A DNA stretch of 64,000 nt from Pampus argenteus (Eukaryota; Chordata; Actinopteri; Scombriformes; Stromateidae): assembly GCA_036937835.1 (NCBI GenBank), contig CM072878.1, positions 18,208,501 through 18,272,500 of the forward strand, read 5' to 3'. The translations under genes were made by a program, and so were the position numbers. Below are positions 24,273-36,900 of the stretch, in pieces. How positions within the stretch are numbered: the stretch's first letter is position 1; each line of letters opens with the position of its first letter. Under the pieces are notes generated by a model. That model was not told the origin of the DNA, did no database searches, and saw only the letters and a list, made by a program, of their open reading frames with translations.

Positions 24273-27200
24273 TCATCGGCCACCTCCATTGGCTGCTCCG
24301 CCTCCGGCTCCTCCTCCTGATTGGTCCTGAGCGCCGGACATCATCAGGAAGAGGACGAGAGGCACAATGTACATCCACTGGAGGAGAGAAAGAGAAAAAG
24401 AAAAGTAAAATATGATGATGTCTTTGTTTTCAAGACGACAAATTAATTTTAATGACAGAGAGTTTTAACAGATGTGTCATCCCAGATTAGGTTAAATTTA
24501 TTTTCTCAACAGAAAAGAAGGAAAAGATAAAAAGTTAGTGAGAGACTGTAAAGTTAAGACGAAATGTCAGGATCGAACACCAAACACATGCTGAACATAT
24601 TCACATCAACACAATCATGATGTAATTGATTTCCTGCTGGTTTAGATTAGATGCTGCCCATTATTTCCTTTATAAATTGAGAACATTGGAGCTTTTTGAA
24701 ATGTATTTGGCATTGAACCTGGAAAAAAAATGTTTAAAAGAGTGGAAAAAGGAAAACGAGTGGAAAGCAAAGTGGGGCTGGGTTTCAGTTAGTGACACTG
24801 CCTAGAAGTTAAACACATAAATAGACGGAGGAGGACAGAACGAGCCACAAGTAAGAAAACAGTACTTGAGTGGGAATCAGCTCTGCTCTCTGCCCCCCCC
24901 TGCTGGGGGCTGTGCCGAATTGGTGACCATGAGGAAGATTGCACCTCCCAGAATCAAATACCACTGGAACACAGCACAGCACCGAGTAAACACAATGTCA
25001 CTGGATGCAGCACAGCACAGAGTCAACACAGGTCAGTGAACACAGCAGGATACAGCACGGTGCAAAACACAAACACACACACATACACACACACACACGT
25101 GCACAGAGATCATAAAAGAGCACAGACGGGCCAAGCAACAGGTTCTCTGTGTGAATGTTTCCAAACATGCAGCTCGAACGGAGAGGCGGCTTTCGTCCAT
25201 CTGACAGCTCAGATTAACAGTGACAAGAAAAATGTCTCTCGTCTTCTCTGACAAACTTTGATTGTTTTCATTATAAATTATAATGTTTAAAATTAAAAAA
25301 AAATTAAAATTAGAAATCTGCTGATTATTTTCTGGTTTAATCAATTAGTTGTTTAGTCGCTAACATGTTAGAAAATGTTGAAAAATGTTTCCCAAAAGCC
25401 CAAGACGACATCCTCAAATGTCTGTCTGAATCCAAAGATAAAACGCAATTAATTAGCGATTCATTTTCTGTTGATACGAATCGCTGCAGCTCAAATACTG
25501 AATTTACAGTAATGTAAGAAAAATGCATATTCATTTATTCATTAACTACATGGACCATTAGAGCCATCAGAGGACGATTACAGACAGCAGAGAGGATCTC
25601 TTTAGGCACAGACTGTTGACTTTATCAGCAGTTTTCAATATGAGCACTTACATATTTAGCAAAGAAAGACTTCTGCTCTTGTGGATTCTTCCCTTTCTTC
25701 TCGGATTCTTGTTCCATTCGTTCAAGGAACAGAGCCGTCTCCGGTCTGGAAGAAAGTTGGCAATTAGAGTTCAAACAAACCCTAAAGCAGAAAGTATATC
25801 TAAAAAGATGGGGAAATGATGTGACGATAAAGGCGGAACTAAAACAAAGACATCTGAGAAAGCTACACTCAGATACACGAGAGGATTTCACCAACAGACA
25901 TTAATTCTTTTATTAGCAACAAGAAGAAGAGTGAGGATAAAATGAAACAGACGTATAATCTACTGACCCGGGTGCATTGACAGGCGTCATGATGCTGAGC
26001 GTGGTGTTGAAAACCTCAAGATCAACCTCATCCTCTACCTCGGTGCCCCTACAAGCTCCAGGCAACGTCACTATGGAGACGCCGATCAGGTACCCAGAGA
26101 CGTCGGTGTGGATGGCGATCACGTCACTCAGATGGGACTCGACCATGGCGCACTGAGGATAAGAGCAGAGGAAAGAGGTCAGGGTTCATCAGGAGGATGG
26201 CTGCTTTAGTCCAAACGTACGTGTGTGTGTGTGTGTGAGAGAGAGAAAGAGCTGCTTCTGTCTAGAAGATCACAGGACATTAATTACCATCAGATCCTGA
26301 TCGATCCTGATGTTGGGAGATTTAAATAATCAGTGAAGTTACGCTGCTGTGCCTCCTGCATAAATGTGCACAGCGTCTCTCTAAACGGGATCACTGCAGC
26401 TATTTAAACTAAAAATAAATTATATAAATCATCTAAAATTTAATGTGGAAAGGGTGTAAATAGTCCAGTTAAGTCGAGTCACTTTTTTTCCTTTTGCATA
26501 TACTCCCACCTTCTAACCTGCTTCTTCAACATCCAACAATCGCGTTTTAACGTTTTAAGTGCATTTATTGGAGAGTTTAGTAGATTTGTGAACTACGTAC
26601 AGCTCTGACAAACGCTGTGAGGTAACCTTCGATCTGCTGCTCCGTCTGTCTGTCCGCCTGCAGGAAAACACGAGGCACTCTGATTCTGTACAGACCATCA
26701 ACGGCAGCCACTTCCTGTAAGGTTCAAAAACATGTTAGAATTGGTTGTCAATAGTCATAACTCATTTGTAATGAAACAAACTCTGTTTATCATATTTCAC
26801 CTTCAGTTTGGTTCTGTCCTCCTCTGATAGCTGGTTCTGATTTAGTGAGACGCTCGGCTCCCTTCCGGCTTTCAGTATCAGGGCTCCACGTACCTGAAAT
26901 TTAGCTACATCATCTGAAACCAGATGGACAGCACAGCAAAGACACCATCAGGGTTTCTGCAGCATTCACCAGGTTAAATTTAAGGCTTTTTACAGACATT
27001 TCAATACCACATAAAAGTGTAATTTAAATTAAAGTGTAATCAATAAACACCAGTATTACAGTATTACATACGCATATTACTACATTATGATAACTTACAA
27101 ACACACACACAATAAAATACTAAATCAAAAGTCCATTTAAAGTTCTGTATATTTTAGTGAAGATCTGTTTTATGGGAAAATGTACCGAGCGTCTACATTT

Positions 27201-27800
27201 AAATAAGATAAATAAAACACTGAGGTAAATAACATGTTGTTGTTGTCTTTCCTACATGCCGAATGATAAACAACACATTGGCATTTCTGAAAATATATCA
27301 ATTAATGTTGAAACAGGTAAATTAATTAGTTAATACGTTAGATAATGTCAAACCTATCGATTCTGGATCGGAGTTTGGTGTGCATGTTTGTAGCATTTTG
27401 CCCGTAGCACACGCCTGCTTAGTTAGCTTTAGCATCATTAACAATAACGTATTAGCTATATAACATAATAATAATAATAATAATAATAATAGTAAAAATA
27501 TATTTTCTCACCAACTTCAAATGAATGTTCAAGAGGAACAGAGAAACCGCCGAACTCAGTGTCCAAGGCGTCACCGACCTGATAACAAAAACCTGCTGTT
27601 AGCCGTTAGCTTAGCACGTAAAGCTAATGTTAAGCACTTGGCTAACAGGTGCAGCTTCCGTTTAAATACAGTCAAATGTTGTGACTGAATTGATGTGATT
27701 TCACACTCACCCTTCTGCCGTTGTTACACAAGACGGGATTCAAATTAAATAACAAAACATTAAAAACAAAAGCTAATTTAAATGGTAGTAGACGAGACAT
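24273..27800 (-). CDS. EMC10: ER membrane protein complex subunit 10, complete, 7 coding exons
   Basis: Coding exons in transcript order: 27711-27800, 27512-27578, 26801-26913, 26601-26714, 25968-26152, 25652-25745, 24273-24377; total 768 nt, 255 aa, about the family length (human near 260). The first exon encodes a hydrophobic signal peptide (LLPFKLAFVFNVLLFNLN, residues 4-21). The lumenal part shows EHSFEV, DDVAKFQVRGAL, SLNQNQLSEEDRTKLK, VDGLYRIRVPR, ESHLSD and CRGTEVEDEVDLEVFN. A sequon NTT lies near residue 177, where the human protein also has an N-glycosylation site. The last exon starts W-MYIVPLVLFLMMSG, the single membrane anchor (about 222-236), followed by a Gly-rich tail. Known role: a lumenal/membrane subunit of the EMC, which inserts tail-anchored and multipass proteins into the ER. 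The gene is adjacent to MYBPC2, as in human. Confidence 0.95.
24877..24963 (-). CDS. EMC10: Alternative (proximal) terminal coding exon of EMC10
   Basis: An 87-nt exon candidate with acceptor gtgttccag, a phase-0 start and a TGA stop at 24877-24879. Joined to the exon ending FFAKY it would encode WYLILGGAIFLMVT and then a short Pro/Gly tail (28 aa) in place of the distal 34-residue end. Both candidate last exons begin with TGG (Trp). From memory, human EMC10 also has two C-terminal forms, one with an ILGGA-type end, so this matches a known arrangement. The predicted product is 249 aa. Use in transcripts is inferred. Confidence 0.75.
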   Translation of the reverse strand, partial: WYLILGGAIFLMVTNSAQPPAGGGREQS

Positions 27801-27818
27801 TTTTGACAGAAACGGGTA

Positions 27819-27863
27819 CCGGAAATAGCGTCGAGTGTGCTACAGTAATATCAACACTTCCGG
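27819..27863 (-). promoter_or_regulatory. EMC10: Paired ETS-type sites at the EMC10 promoter
   Basis: CCGGAA at 27819-27824 and ACTTCCGG at 27856-27863, in opposite orientations, 19-63 bp upstream of the start codon. Such pairs are typical GABP/ETS elements of housekeeping promoters; no TATA box is evident. Confidence 0.45.
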
Positions 27864-28208
27864 TGTGGGGTTTTTTCACTACAAAAGTCTGAATAAACTA
27901 AATAAATAAATAAATACGCTCATCGTTGAGCCTTGAAATATAATTAAATGAAATTGCAAATCGTCTTATCTTTCTTTTATTTATGCAGCGTTTCAAACGT
28001 CCCTTTTATAAACCTTCTTCTAATAATAATAATAATTTTTTTTACATTTCCTTTCAAATAAAAAAATGATCTAAACCACTATGAAGTCATCATTTTTCTA
28101 TAGTTTCAATATGTGTTTAATTTTAGACCATTCAGCTATCACACAGTTTCATTTCATTTACATCATCACCTTGCTTTGCCTAAATAATTGGTAGCTTTAT
28201 ATGCAGGA

Positions 28209-28246
28209 CCACACACACACACACACACACATACACACACACACAT
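28209..28246. repeat. (CA)n microsatellite
   Basis: CA units with one ATA interruption, in the EMC10/MYBPC2 intergenic region. Confidence 0.95.
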
Positions 28247-31200
28247 GACAGTTTGTCCATACATTTGTTCATCTTTGAACATGTCAGTGTTGTCATCAGC
28301 TGTGTCATTTAGTATTTACAGCAGTTTCATCGTCTCTCTAATGAACAGATCTGTGTTTGTACAGATAACACATCTGCAAAACCAATTTATTCTGCAATAT
28401 TTTGCAAAGTGGTTTTGATTTCTAATTTGGGTTATCCAAATTTCATCTTTGTGTTTCTCAATATTTCAGCTGCAGCACTGAAGGTTGTAACATAATGAAT
28501 CATTTACCTAACGATGAGTTGTTGAGTCCCCAAACAAGTAATGTGTTATAATCTATTCACTTTTGTATTCTCTATATATTTAGAACATCATCTACTGTAA
28601 AATGTGTGTATGATTGATAGTTTAATATCTGTCAGCTGGATCACAATATGTCAAACAGGCAGTTTTACTGTCTTTTATTACAAAAAGTGTGTTATACCTA
28701 CTGAGATTTATTCTAAATGTACTGATACATTCAAGGCCAGCAGAGGATGCTAACAGACCAGAAAAGACCCCCAGCTTCCCCTTCCTCCCACCCACCTCCA
28801 CCCCTTTGAAAATGGCTCTAAAAGTGCCCCGCTACCAGCTGAATAATAGATATTTACGTCATGTGTAAATCCTTTAGTAAGCAGTCTACCTCAGCCTGGC
28901 TTTTATTTCCTAAATGTCTTTTTAAGGAGTAAATTTTCACTGAATCATGCAGAACAAGAAACCGTCGCCACTCTGATCTCAAAACTGAGATTTTGTACTC
29001 GTATCATGTCTCCATCCAGCTGGGACAGACGGCAGTTTACACCTGGCATCAAATTGCATCTCAAATGTGTGACCTCTGGTGATCAGATTTCACTTCCCTG
29101 CTTGGTTTTTATTCTATGAGCAACTGAGACCACTATAAAAATACTTGGTGGTTGGTTCTGGATATATAACAGCTGGACAGCCTGCTATTTGATGCCTTTC
29201 CTTTGACCCCAAAAACCACTAAGCATACATACATAAACACATCTGTTGCACCTACGTGTTTCTGGGAGGTTTGTGAAAATATATTCAAGCAAAATGCTGA
29301 TGTAGACAATGCAGGAATTTATTTTAATGCATGTCTCTATAGGTCGCACGTGTATTTAGAGCCAATCAATACTATTTTAATAGTAAACTGGACTTGCACA
29401 GTTGCAGGGTTGCACAGATACGTTTTCTCCACATATGGTGTAACGCCTCTACATGAGTAATACATTTTTTATATCAAGTTTAAGTCTGCACAATCAGCCC
29501 TCTCCTCCCAACGTAACCCGTATATCTGTGTGAAGCTTTCACTGTGAGGTCTTAAACATTAGAGAACATTGTTTTTTCAGTCTCAGACCTACAGAAGTGA
29601 AGCCACACAGCAGGAGCGTGAGTCTCTTTCTTGGGTGAAAAAGGGACAACGTGACTGCTGATAAAGCCGAGAGGAGCAGAGATGAGACAGCAGCAAGCGG
29701 TCAGCAAGCAAGCCAAGGTTTAAAAAAAAAAAATATATATAAGACAAAAAGTTGGGTTTTAGAAGAAAGATAACTGATAACTGAGAAAAACTGGTCTCTA
29801 ACTTTATCTGCTCCTTCAGTCTGTGATCAGCGGGGATATAACATGACCACCAGCGGCAAAACACTTAGAAACTGCAATATTAGATAATCAAATAAACACA
29901 GAATAACACAAATACATTCATTTTATAATCTGTAGTGAACTACGTGACAGTGAAATATATCTCAAGTCTACATGATATTACATCTTACATCTTCTGACCA
30001 TTTTATACATTGATTGTGTATAAAAAAGTAAAGGGACGTAGGTTTAGGACCCCAGATGATGCTTAAATCTTAAAGAAGTAAAATAGTTTTAATTCCAGAA
30101 ATTGTCCTTTTTCTCTCTGTGTGTCTGTTGAGGAAATAATCCAGTTTTTCTTCTGTTTCCTGGCTTCATTTTTCTACACTGGAAATTATGTTCAATCATG
30201 AAAAAAAACACGACCTGCCGTCACTTTTAAAACTCACTGACTGAGTCAACTGAAACTGAAAAGAGCTCAGAGCCAAAATACACAAAATCGATTTTAAGGA
30301 CAAAGTAGAGAAACGATTCAGCACAGGGAACCCCGACAAGCATGGGAGGGACTCGACTCTAGAAATTAGCCTGTCAAACTATTTATCCTGCCAACAATTA
30401 TAAGTATTATTTTTAATTTTTTAAGGGCCATCCTCATGTTTGGTACTTTATGATCCACTTGTCTCCTGTCTGGCAGTAACTCAAAGCTTGGTTTGTTAGC
30501 AACGTTCCCTCAGCTCAACAGTTTTAGTGAACACAGGCCAGAATTTATGGGTCGTGGTTTTCTATCCCGGGACTGCATTGGATCTGGGCCCCAGGTACTA
30601 ATTTAACTGGGTTTAAAGTTGCCAAAACCCAGTTGAACGAAGGGGCCGAGTGGCTGTGACTTCACCGACCGGGCTGTGTGTTCAGAAGAGCCTGTATCAT
30701 GAAAGAATCAAACCACAGAGAGGAGACAAGCGGCTGCAGGTTTCTGCCAAATGTGATTGATGTGATTTATTTCTCGATGCTTATTTCTGGCTGAAGAGTT
30801 CTGCTGACATGCGATGAAACCCCAGTGGATACGAGAGAGAGGCATCCATCATTTTAAACTTTAACGTTTCAGCATTAAAGTGGTGAAAAAGAGTTTCGAA
30901 TCCTGTTTGTTAATCCTTTAAAGTTTAAAATATCAAGGAGTCAAGCGTATTTTTTGGGGCATCCACATGTTTTCCATGTTTTTTGTCTTTTTTAGGGGTA
31001 TATTTTTTTATTGGATAGTGATGAAATATGAGGAGATGGAGACGGGGGATGAATTGAATTGAACGCGGCATGCATCTTAACCTCATGACCTCGTGTTTTG
31101 TTCACTGTTAAACCTTTAAAGGGGACAAACGCTGTAAAATGCTCCCCGAGAGTCAAAATCCAACCTGAACGCTTCTTTTGCAACGTTTTTTTTCTCTCCA

Positions 31201-33176
31201 CATGTGTCCATAAACAACTGTTGTCCACATTTGTCCACTTGCATATTTCAGATCAGATTTTCTGCTTCAACTGTAAATGCAAAGATATTCAAGTTGAGCC
31301 CCAGAGCAAAAGATATAGACATCGAACTGTGCGTGATAATTTAAAAAATGATGTCATTACAGTCTGTCACACCTTATCCAGTGTAATTCCTGTTCTGGCA
31401 TTTGCCAGAATGACAATTTGGTTCATATTAGAAGGCGCGCTGACGAAAATAGCAAACAATTTAAAATAATGACAGGAACGTCCTGGAGGAGGTCAAATAC
31501 GCGGTCGAAAATTAAACTGTGTAACACGGAGCAGCAGCAGGAAAACAGAGCTCCATCATGAGCCTGATGACATGAAGATTAAAACGAGGATCCTCCCACC
31601 GCAGCTCAAGAGGAAAACACTGTAAACGCATCAAGAAAGCCTCTTTTAAACGGTCAGTTTGAACAGGAGCAGTGATGATGACGAGAAAAAAACTATTTCA
31701 TTTATTCTCATTAAAACCTTCAGATTTGAATAATTGTGAAGAAAAAAAAAAGTTTGACACTATAAACATTTTATATTCTTCTATATTTACTTTCCATAAA
31801 AAGGGAAAAAAATTACAGAAGTCAACAATAATAAAGAGTTTTTTGACACATAACTGTTGTCATATTTGTGTCTGTGTCTTGGCTCCGGTTCAGGTTGAAG
31901 GTGATGGGGCTCAGCGTGGAGCAGATGGTGACTGAACTATGTGATTCCCCGGTGGCTCTGCCTTTGAAACTATGCAGGCCAATCCAGTATCTATTCCTCT
32001 TTACTGGGACAGCACATTACTCTTTGTCACTGCCCTAAACAACGGTGTCACCTTACTATTCTTAGTCAAATATGAACGCATGTATATTTATATTAAACGA
32101 CAACAGGACTTTCACGACTTTCACTTTGAAGGAAGATACTGTCGTGTCCTGTCCTGTTAAAAATGGAGCATTTTGAAAAACGAGGAGGAAAGTCAACAGG
32201 AATGTTTTGAGACACGTCCTTGGTTTTACAGTAATGATGAAGTTCATCTATCGTCCGTTGACATCTGGGTTCTGCACCAGGTTTATATCATAAAAACAGA
32301 CATTAAAAACCCTCCTCATACCACCAGATACATCAGCTTTAAGTATTAATTGAATTTACCTCCATCACATAATACTGATGGTTGCATTGTGCCACCGAGA
32401 TAAAGAAAACAAGCGCACCCTCTCGCATTTACAAATACTGAATTTTAATGTGAGATACTGACGAGTGAACTGGTAGGTATCATTAATGGGAAAAAAGCCG
32501 CTGTGAAGGTGGAGAGAACCTGCTTCGGTTGGCTTAACGTGTTCTTCAGCGAGGCTTAACTAATGCAAGCGTTAAATAACTGTGGCGTCATCCTCCACAG
32601 CGGATCAACTGGATCATGTAGGACACCTATTGTTAGTCTCCTATTTCCACCTTAAATCCACAATATATGAATCATTTAAACCCACTCAGAGTTTAGTCAC
32701 AGTGCCAGTTGACTCTGATGAGCTGGGAATGTATAAAAAATGACATATTAAAGACGATTTACCTTAAAAGTCAAATCATATAAAGTTATAACATACAGTA
32801 GACTCAAGGACATTTTATGTTCCATTCAAACAGCGCCGCATAATCTTCCTTGCGGGTATTTTGTTCTCCTTCAACATCTGAATCTCAAGTTGCACTTTCC
32901 TTAAATAGCCGTTCTTCTCTTTTTGACTTAAGTTCTCTCTCCCGAATTAAAGTCTGAACGAATGTTTATTGTTATAGCCAAGGTTATGGCTGCCCGGGCA
33001 ATTTGAGAAAGCAAGAAAACGAGCGCAGAATTCAAAAAAAGGGAAGTGCAAAGCTGCTTAAATGCATAATTCAACGCTAATGTTTATTATGTGCATTTTT
33101 GGTCTGTGCTGCAATTTTGAATCAAAGGAAAGCGGATGAAAGCCAATTTTTTTTATTTATTTATGGCCAATCCTCA

Positions 33177-33202
33177 GTGTGTGTGTGTGTGTGTGTGTGT
33201 GT
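33177..33202. repeat. (GT)n microsatellite
   Basis: About 13 uninterrupted GT units, 0.75 kb upstream of the MYBPC2 start codon. Confidence 0.95.
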
Positions 33203-33956
33203 CTACACTCATGTCTGTGATGGGTTGTGGAGTTTATAGCGTACCTCTCCAGGAACTCATAAGGTCGGCGACCTTCTTCTTCCGTCTTTGACCTTGTTCC
33301 TCACATCCCTGCCGTGAGCTTGCGGTGCCATAAAATACACCCTGTTGACAGCTCCGGCTACAGCAGAACAAATGGGATTGTCAGAGCCTGTAGGAACGCA
33401 CGACTGAGGCTGCTTTGCTCTCATTTTCATTTCTGACTTCTTTTTTTTTTATTCTCTCATCCATTTCAAAGATTTAAGTTAAGTGTGAAACAGATCTGAG
33501 CAGTTCGGCCACCGCAGCATCCCTCCATCAAACTGTCGAACTGATTAGCATGAGTCGGTTTGTTAGCGTTCTGGCTCCAGGGCCTAATGAGTTAATCAGC
33601 TGGCAGGTTCTCCCGAGGGCTGGACCTTTCTTTATGGCTCTGAGCCGCTTTTACCCCTCATGGTGTCTTTCCATCTCCTTCTCAAAGCCTTGCAGCTCCT
33701 GCCAAGGTTTCAAATGACAACCATTCTGTCACGCTTTTCCTTCCTTGTTCGACTAGTCGGGTGGTGGCGGTGGGGTGGAGAGGTGTGAAGTGACTCACAG
33801 TTGTAGTGAGAGTGTGTGTTTGAGGGAGGAAGGGAGGGAGGGAGGGTGGTGGGTTGGGAGGTGATAAAACAGGGATGAAGGAGGAAATGCAGGCAGATCC
33901 ACAGACAAGGAGGGAGGAAGACGCTTTGAGAGGAATCACTATAAACAGACAGAGAC

Positions 33957-36900
33957 ATGCCTGAGCCCAAGAAGCCAGGTAAGCTGGTCCAACCTGCAGC
34001 ATTACGACAAAACCTCACTGATCTGAAAGTGGAAGCTCACGGTCGGCGTGGTGATGAAAAAGGACAATAACAAAAGATTTTTAACGCACAACTTTTTACT
34101 GCTTTTAAACCGTTGATCACGAAGCATCACAACTTCTATACAGATTATTATTTATTCATTTTAGTCCAGTGGTAACAATGCAACAACAACAACAACAACA
34201 ACAAAAAGAAGGAGGATAAGTGTTACCTTTAATATAGTGACAATACCTTTAATATGCTATTAATTTGTGTGCATGAATATCACTCTCTGTTATCTGTGGC
34301 ATGAGTTTTAGCTTTCATTAGATTACGTGCTCATGTCTTTTGACTGCTGCTGTACGTATCAACAATGATCCCGAGCTACAGGAGGTATGTCATGATGCTA
34401 TTTTAACAAATGAAGACAGAAATGCAAAAGATTAAAGGGATATAGCGGAGCGTAAATGTCAATTTTAGCCTTATATTTGAGTTAACTGTCTTCATAAGGA
34501 ATATCTGTTATGTCTTAAAAAAAGGAAATTATAATGTGTTGTGATTTTTATTCATTCAAGGTTTGTTTTATTTCGATTAAATCAGTGAAGCAATGGAGAG
34601 GCTTGGAAATGGGAGCCGCTAATGGTAGTGATAATCGATCTCATGGGGATAAATGTGTTGTGTAGGTCATCCAGGTTCATTAAGCTGAGGGAAGCAGGAA
34701 CGATGAAGGGGCAAATGTCAGCACGCTCTCTGTCTGACATAAGGTTCAAGGTTAGATATATAAAGCCTGATATATAAAGACCGGTAACACAAGAGATGAA
34801 TCACTTCTGTATATGTGATAATTTCCTCTGATTATGTCGTATACAAAGACCAACCGCTTCATCATTGTGTGTTTGTATCTTATGAGAAGATCACGCTGAA
34901 TGAACCCAGTGAACCCCAAACCTATCGTTTTGTTTGTTGTTCCACTATCACTACAAATGGTGAAACAATTTTGAAGATTTTGAAGTCAAAGTCTTAAAAA
35001 AACAAGCTTACTGCATAAACCAGCCATTGATGCAACAGTGTAATAAACATGACATTAAACCGTAGAGGCTGTAGTGCATGTCGTAGTATGTGTATCAGTC
35101 ACGGAGTTTAAAATATGCTCCCGCCTTTGTCAACAACGACCTCAACGCATCGTAAATCAGACGGTCGCTTGAAACCCGAGAAACGAACGCGTGCATGCGT
35201 GAGGAAAGGGAGGCGGTAACAGATAAAAGTGGAGAGATTTGTTAGAGAGACCTCTGCAGAGTCAGGTGTAACTACCTCGCGTCGTATCGCTGCGCCTCAG
35301 ACACCTAATCTATCTGACCCTGATTGCCTCCCTCATTCTGTTACGCTGCCTCGTCTGCTGGCATCCATCTCCAGCCGCCGATCTGCAAGAAGTTCACCAT
35401 ATCGCTGTTATTGTGTCGAAAAAAAAGTCAGAGCTCCTATTTTTGTGGATTTCAGTCAAAGTGTCACAAGGGCTGATAAAAGAAATTTGGTGAAGTCTTT
35501 TGCTTATTGAGCTCTCTCTTCAGTCTAGAAACAGAAGATGTCTCTCTTAGTTCCTTCACACATGGTCCACATGTGATCTGAAATATACCCTTTCCCTTTT
35601 TATTCTCCATCATGAGGTAATTTCATCCACACCAATGTGTCGCCAATCCAGTGTCCTGACATCACTCATATCAGATTCCCAACACCACATAACTACCTTC
35701 TCTGCAGGCTTTTCTTGTTCTTGTGTTTCCGCCCATCCCAGATTGTTACCCTTCTCTTGAACTTCATCACACTTTCTCAGTTTTGGAGCCCCTCTGGCCC
35801 TGTCATTCAGCCCTCGTCTTGTGGCGTCTTGCTCCTCACGTCCGGAGACTCAAAAAGCTGCGGGGATCTGCATGAAGCACGCATCCTAATAAACAGTCAC
35901 GAGAATAGTCCTGAAGTACGAGTCTGGACGGCTGTGGCTTTGTGGATCCACGAGGGGAAAGACGCCTGGAGGGGTGCACGAACCTGGTTAGCTCTTTAAC
36001 AACAGCTATGGATTGTTGCCTCTTTGGTCTGATGAACCCTGCAGCCAGTAACAGGATAATTAGACCTTGTGCAGAATCAGCGTTGATGCTGATATTTTCA
36101 GGGTTAGTTGGCGCCGCTCCATTTCTGAGCATGTACAGAAACAATAATCCAACGTTTAATTACCAGTAACACTGCCAGAGGCTCGCATCTCTACCCAAAC
36201 ACCCCTCCCTCCTCTCCTAGGATGGGGACGATACTGTATCTACAGTGCAATGCCTGAATCAGTGAGTCCACCTTTTTTTTTTTTTTTTTTTTTTTTGCGT
36301 GTCACAGTTGTTTAGTAGAAGATTAAAGCTCCTGTCACATCTATAGGCTTCAGTGTAGCATTACATCATACCAAAGCCATCATCAAGTTCCCACAGGTAT
36401 GCGCCTGCTGTGTGATGGATTACAGACAGATGCAGAGTCAAGCGACTTCGCCATAAGGTCCGACAAAGAGAGGGTGAAAAGTTAACCGAGTCCTGAAATA
36501 TCATTAACAAAGACTCTCTGAAGCCAAAGCAGTGTGTTGTGCTGGCTGTGGATACACACCCAGAATTTATTTCTCATTCTAAAAGCTTCCTCTGTGATTT
36601 GAGAGAGGCCTTGGCCTATTTGGAGCTGGAAGACAAAAGGAAATGAATGGAAAGCTGAAGTGGATGACAGCTTAATGCGGCGTTTAAAGCCGCCTTTGTT
36701 TACTGAACACCACAGATTCCTCATCCCTAAATTAGAGTTGCATTTAGCAATTGTTTTCTTATGTTGAGACTGCTTTATTCACATAATAACAATTCATTCA
36801 AATTGTCAGGAAAGTTTACAGCGGTGCCATAAAATCTAATCTTCAGTTTCGCACTCCTTTTATTCCTCTTCTAACCCCATTACCAAATCCCTTCCTTTCT

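Larger units (their letters stand above)
27864..33956. other. Intergenic region between EMC10 and MYBPC2 (divergent genes)
   Basis: It contains the EMC10 5' flank, a (CA)n tract (28209-28246), a (GT)n tract (33177-33202) and, at the right end, the presumed MYBPC2 promoter with a GGGA-rich stretch (33825-33860). The segment 29020-29110, with TTTACACCTGGCATCAAATT, resembles an old DNA-transposon remnant, but I could not confirm it. No gene-like ORF was recognised. Confidence 0.55.

Noticed and set aside
31098..31469. 123-codon open frame between EMC10 and MYBPC2
   Set aside because: Low-complexity composition without domain motifs, neighbouring splice sites or polyadenylation context; probably chance.
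33938..33945. TATA-like ATAAA just before the MYBPC2 start codon
   Set aside because: It lies only about 15 nt upstream of the ATG, too close to act as the TATA box for a transcript with this start codon.
35229..35510. 93-codon open frame in MYBPC2 intron 1
   Set aside because: No recognisable protein similarity; consistent with random open frame in a 9.4-kb intron.
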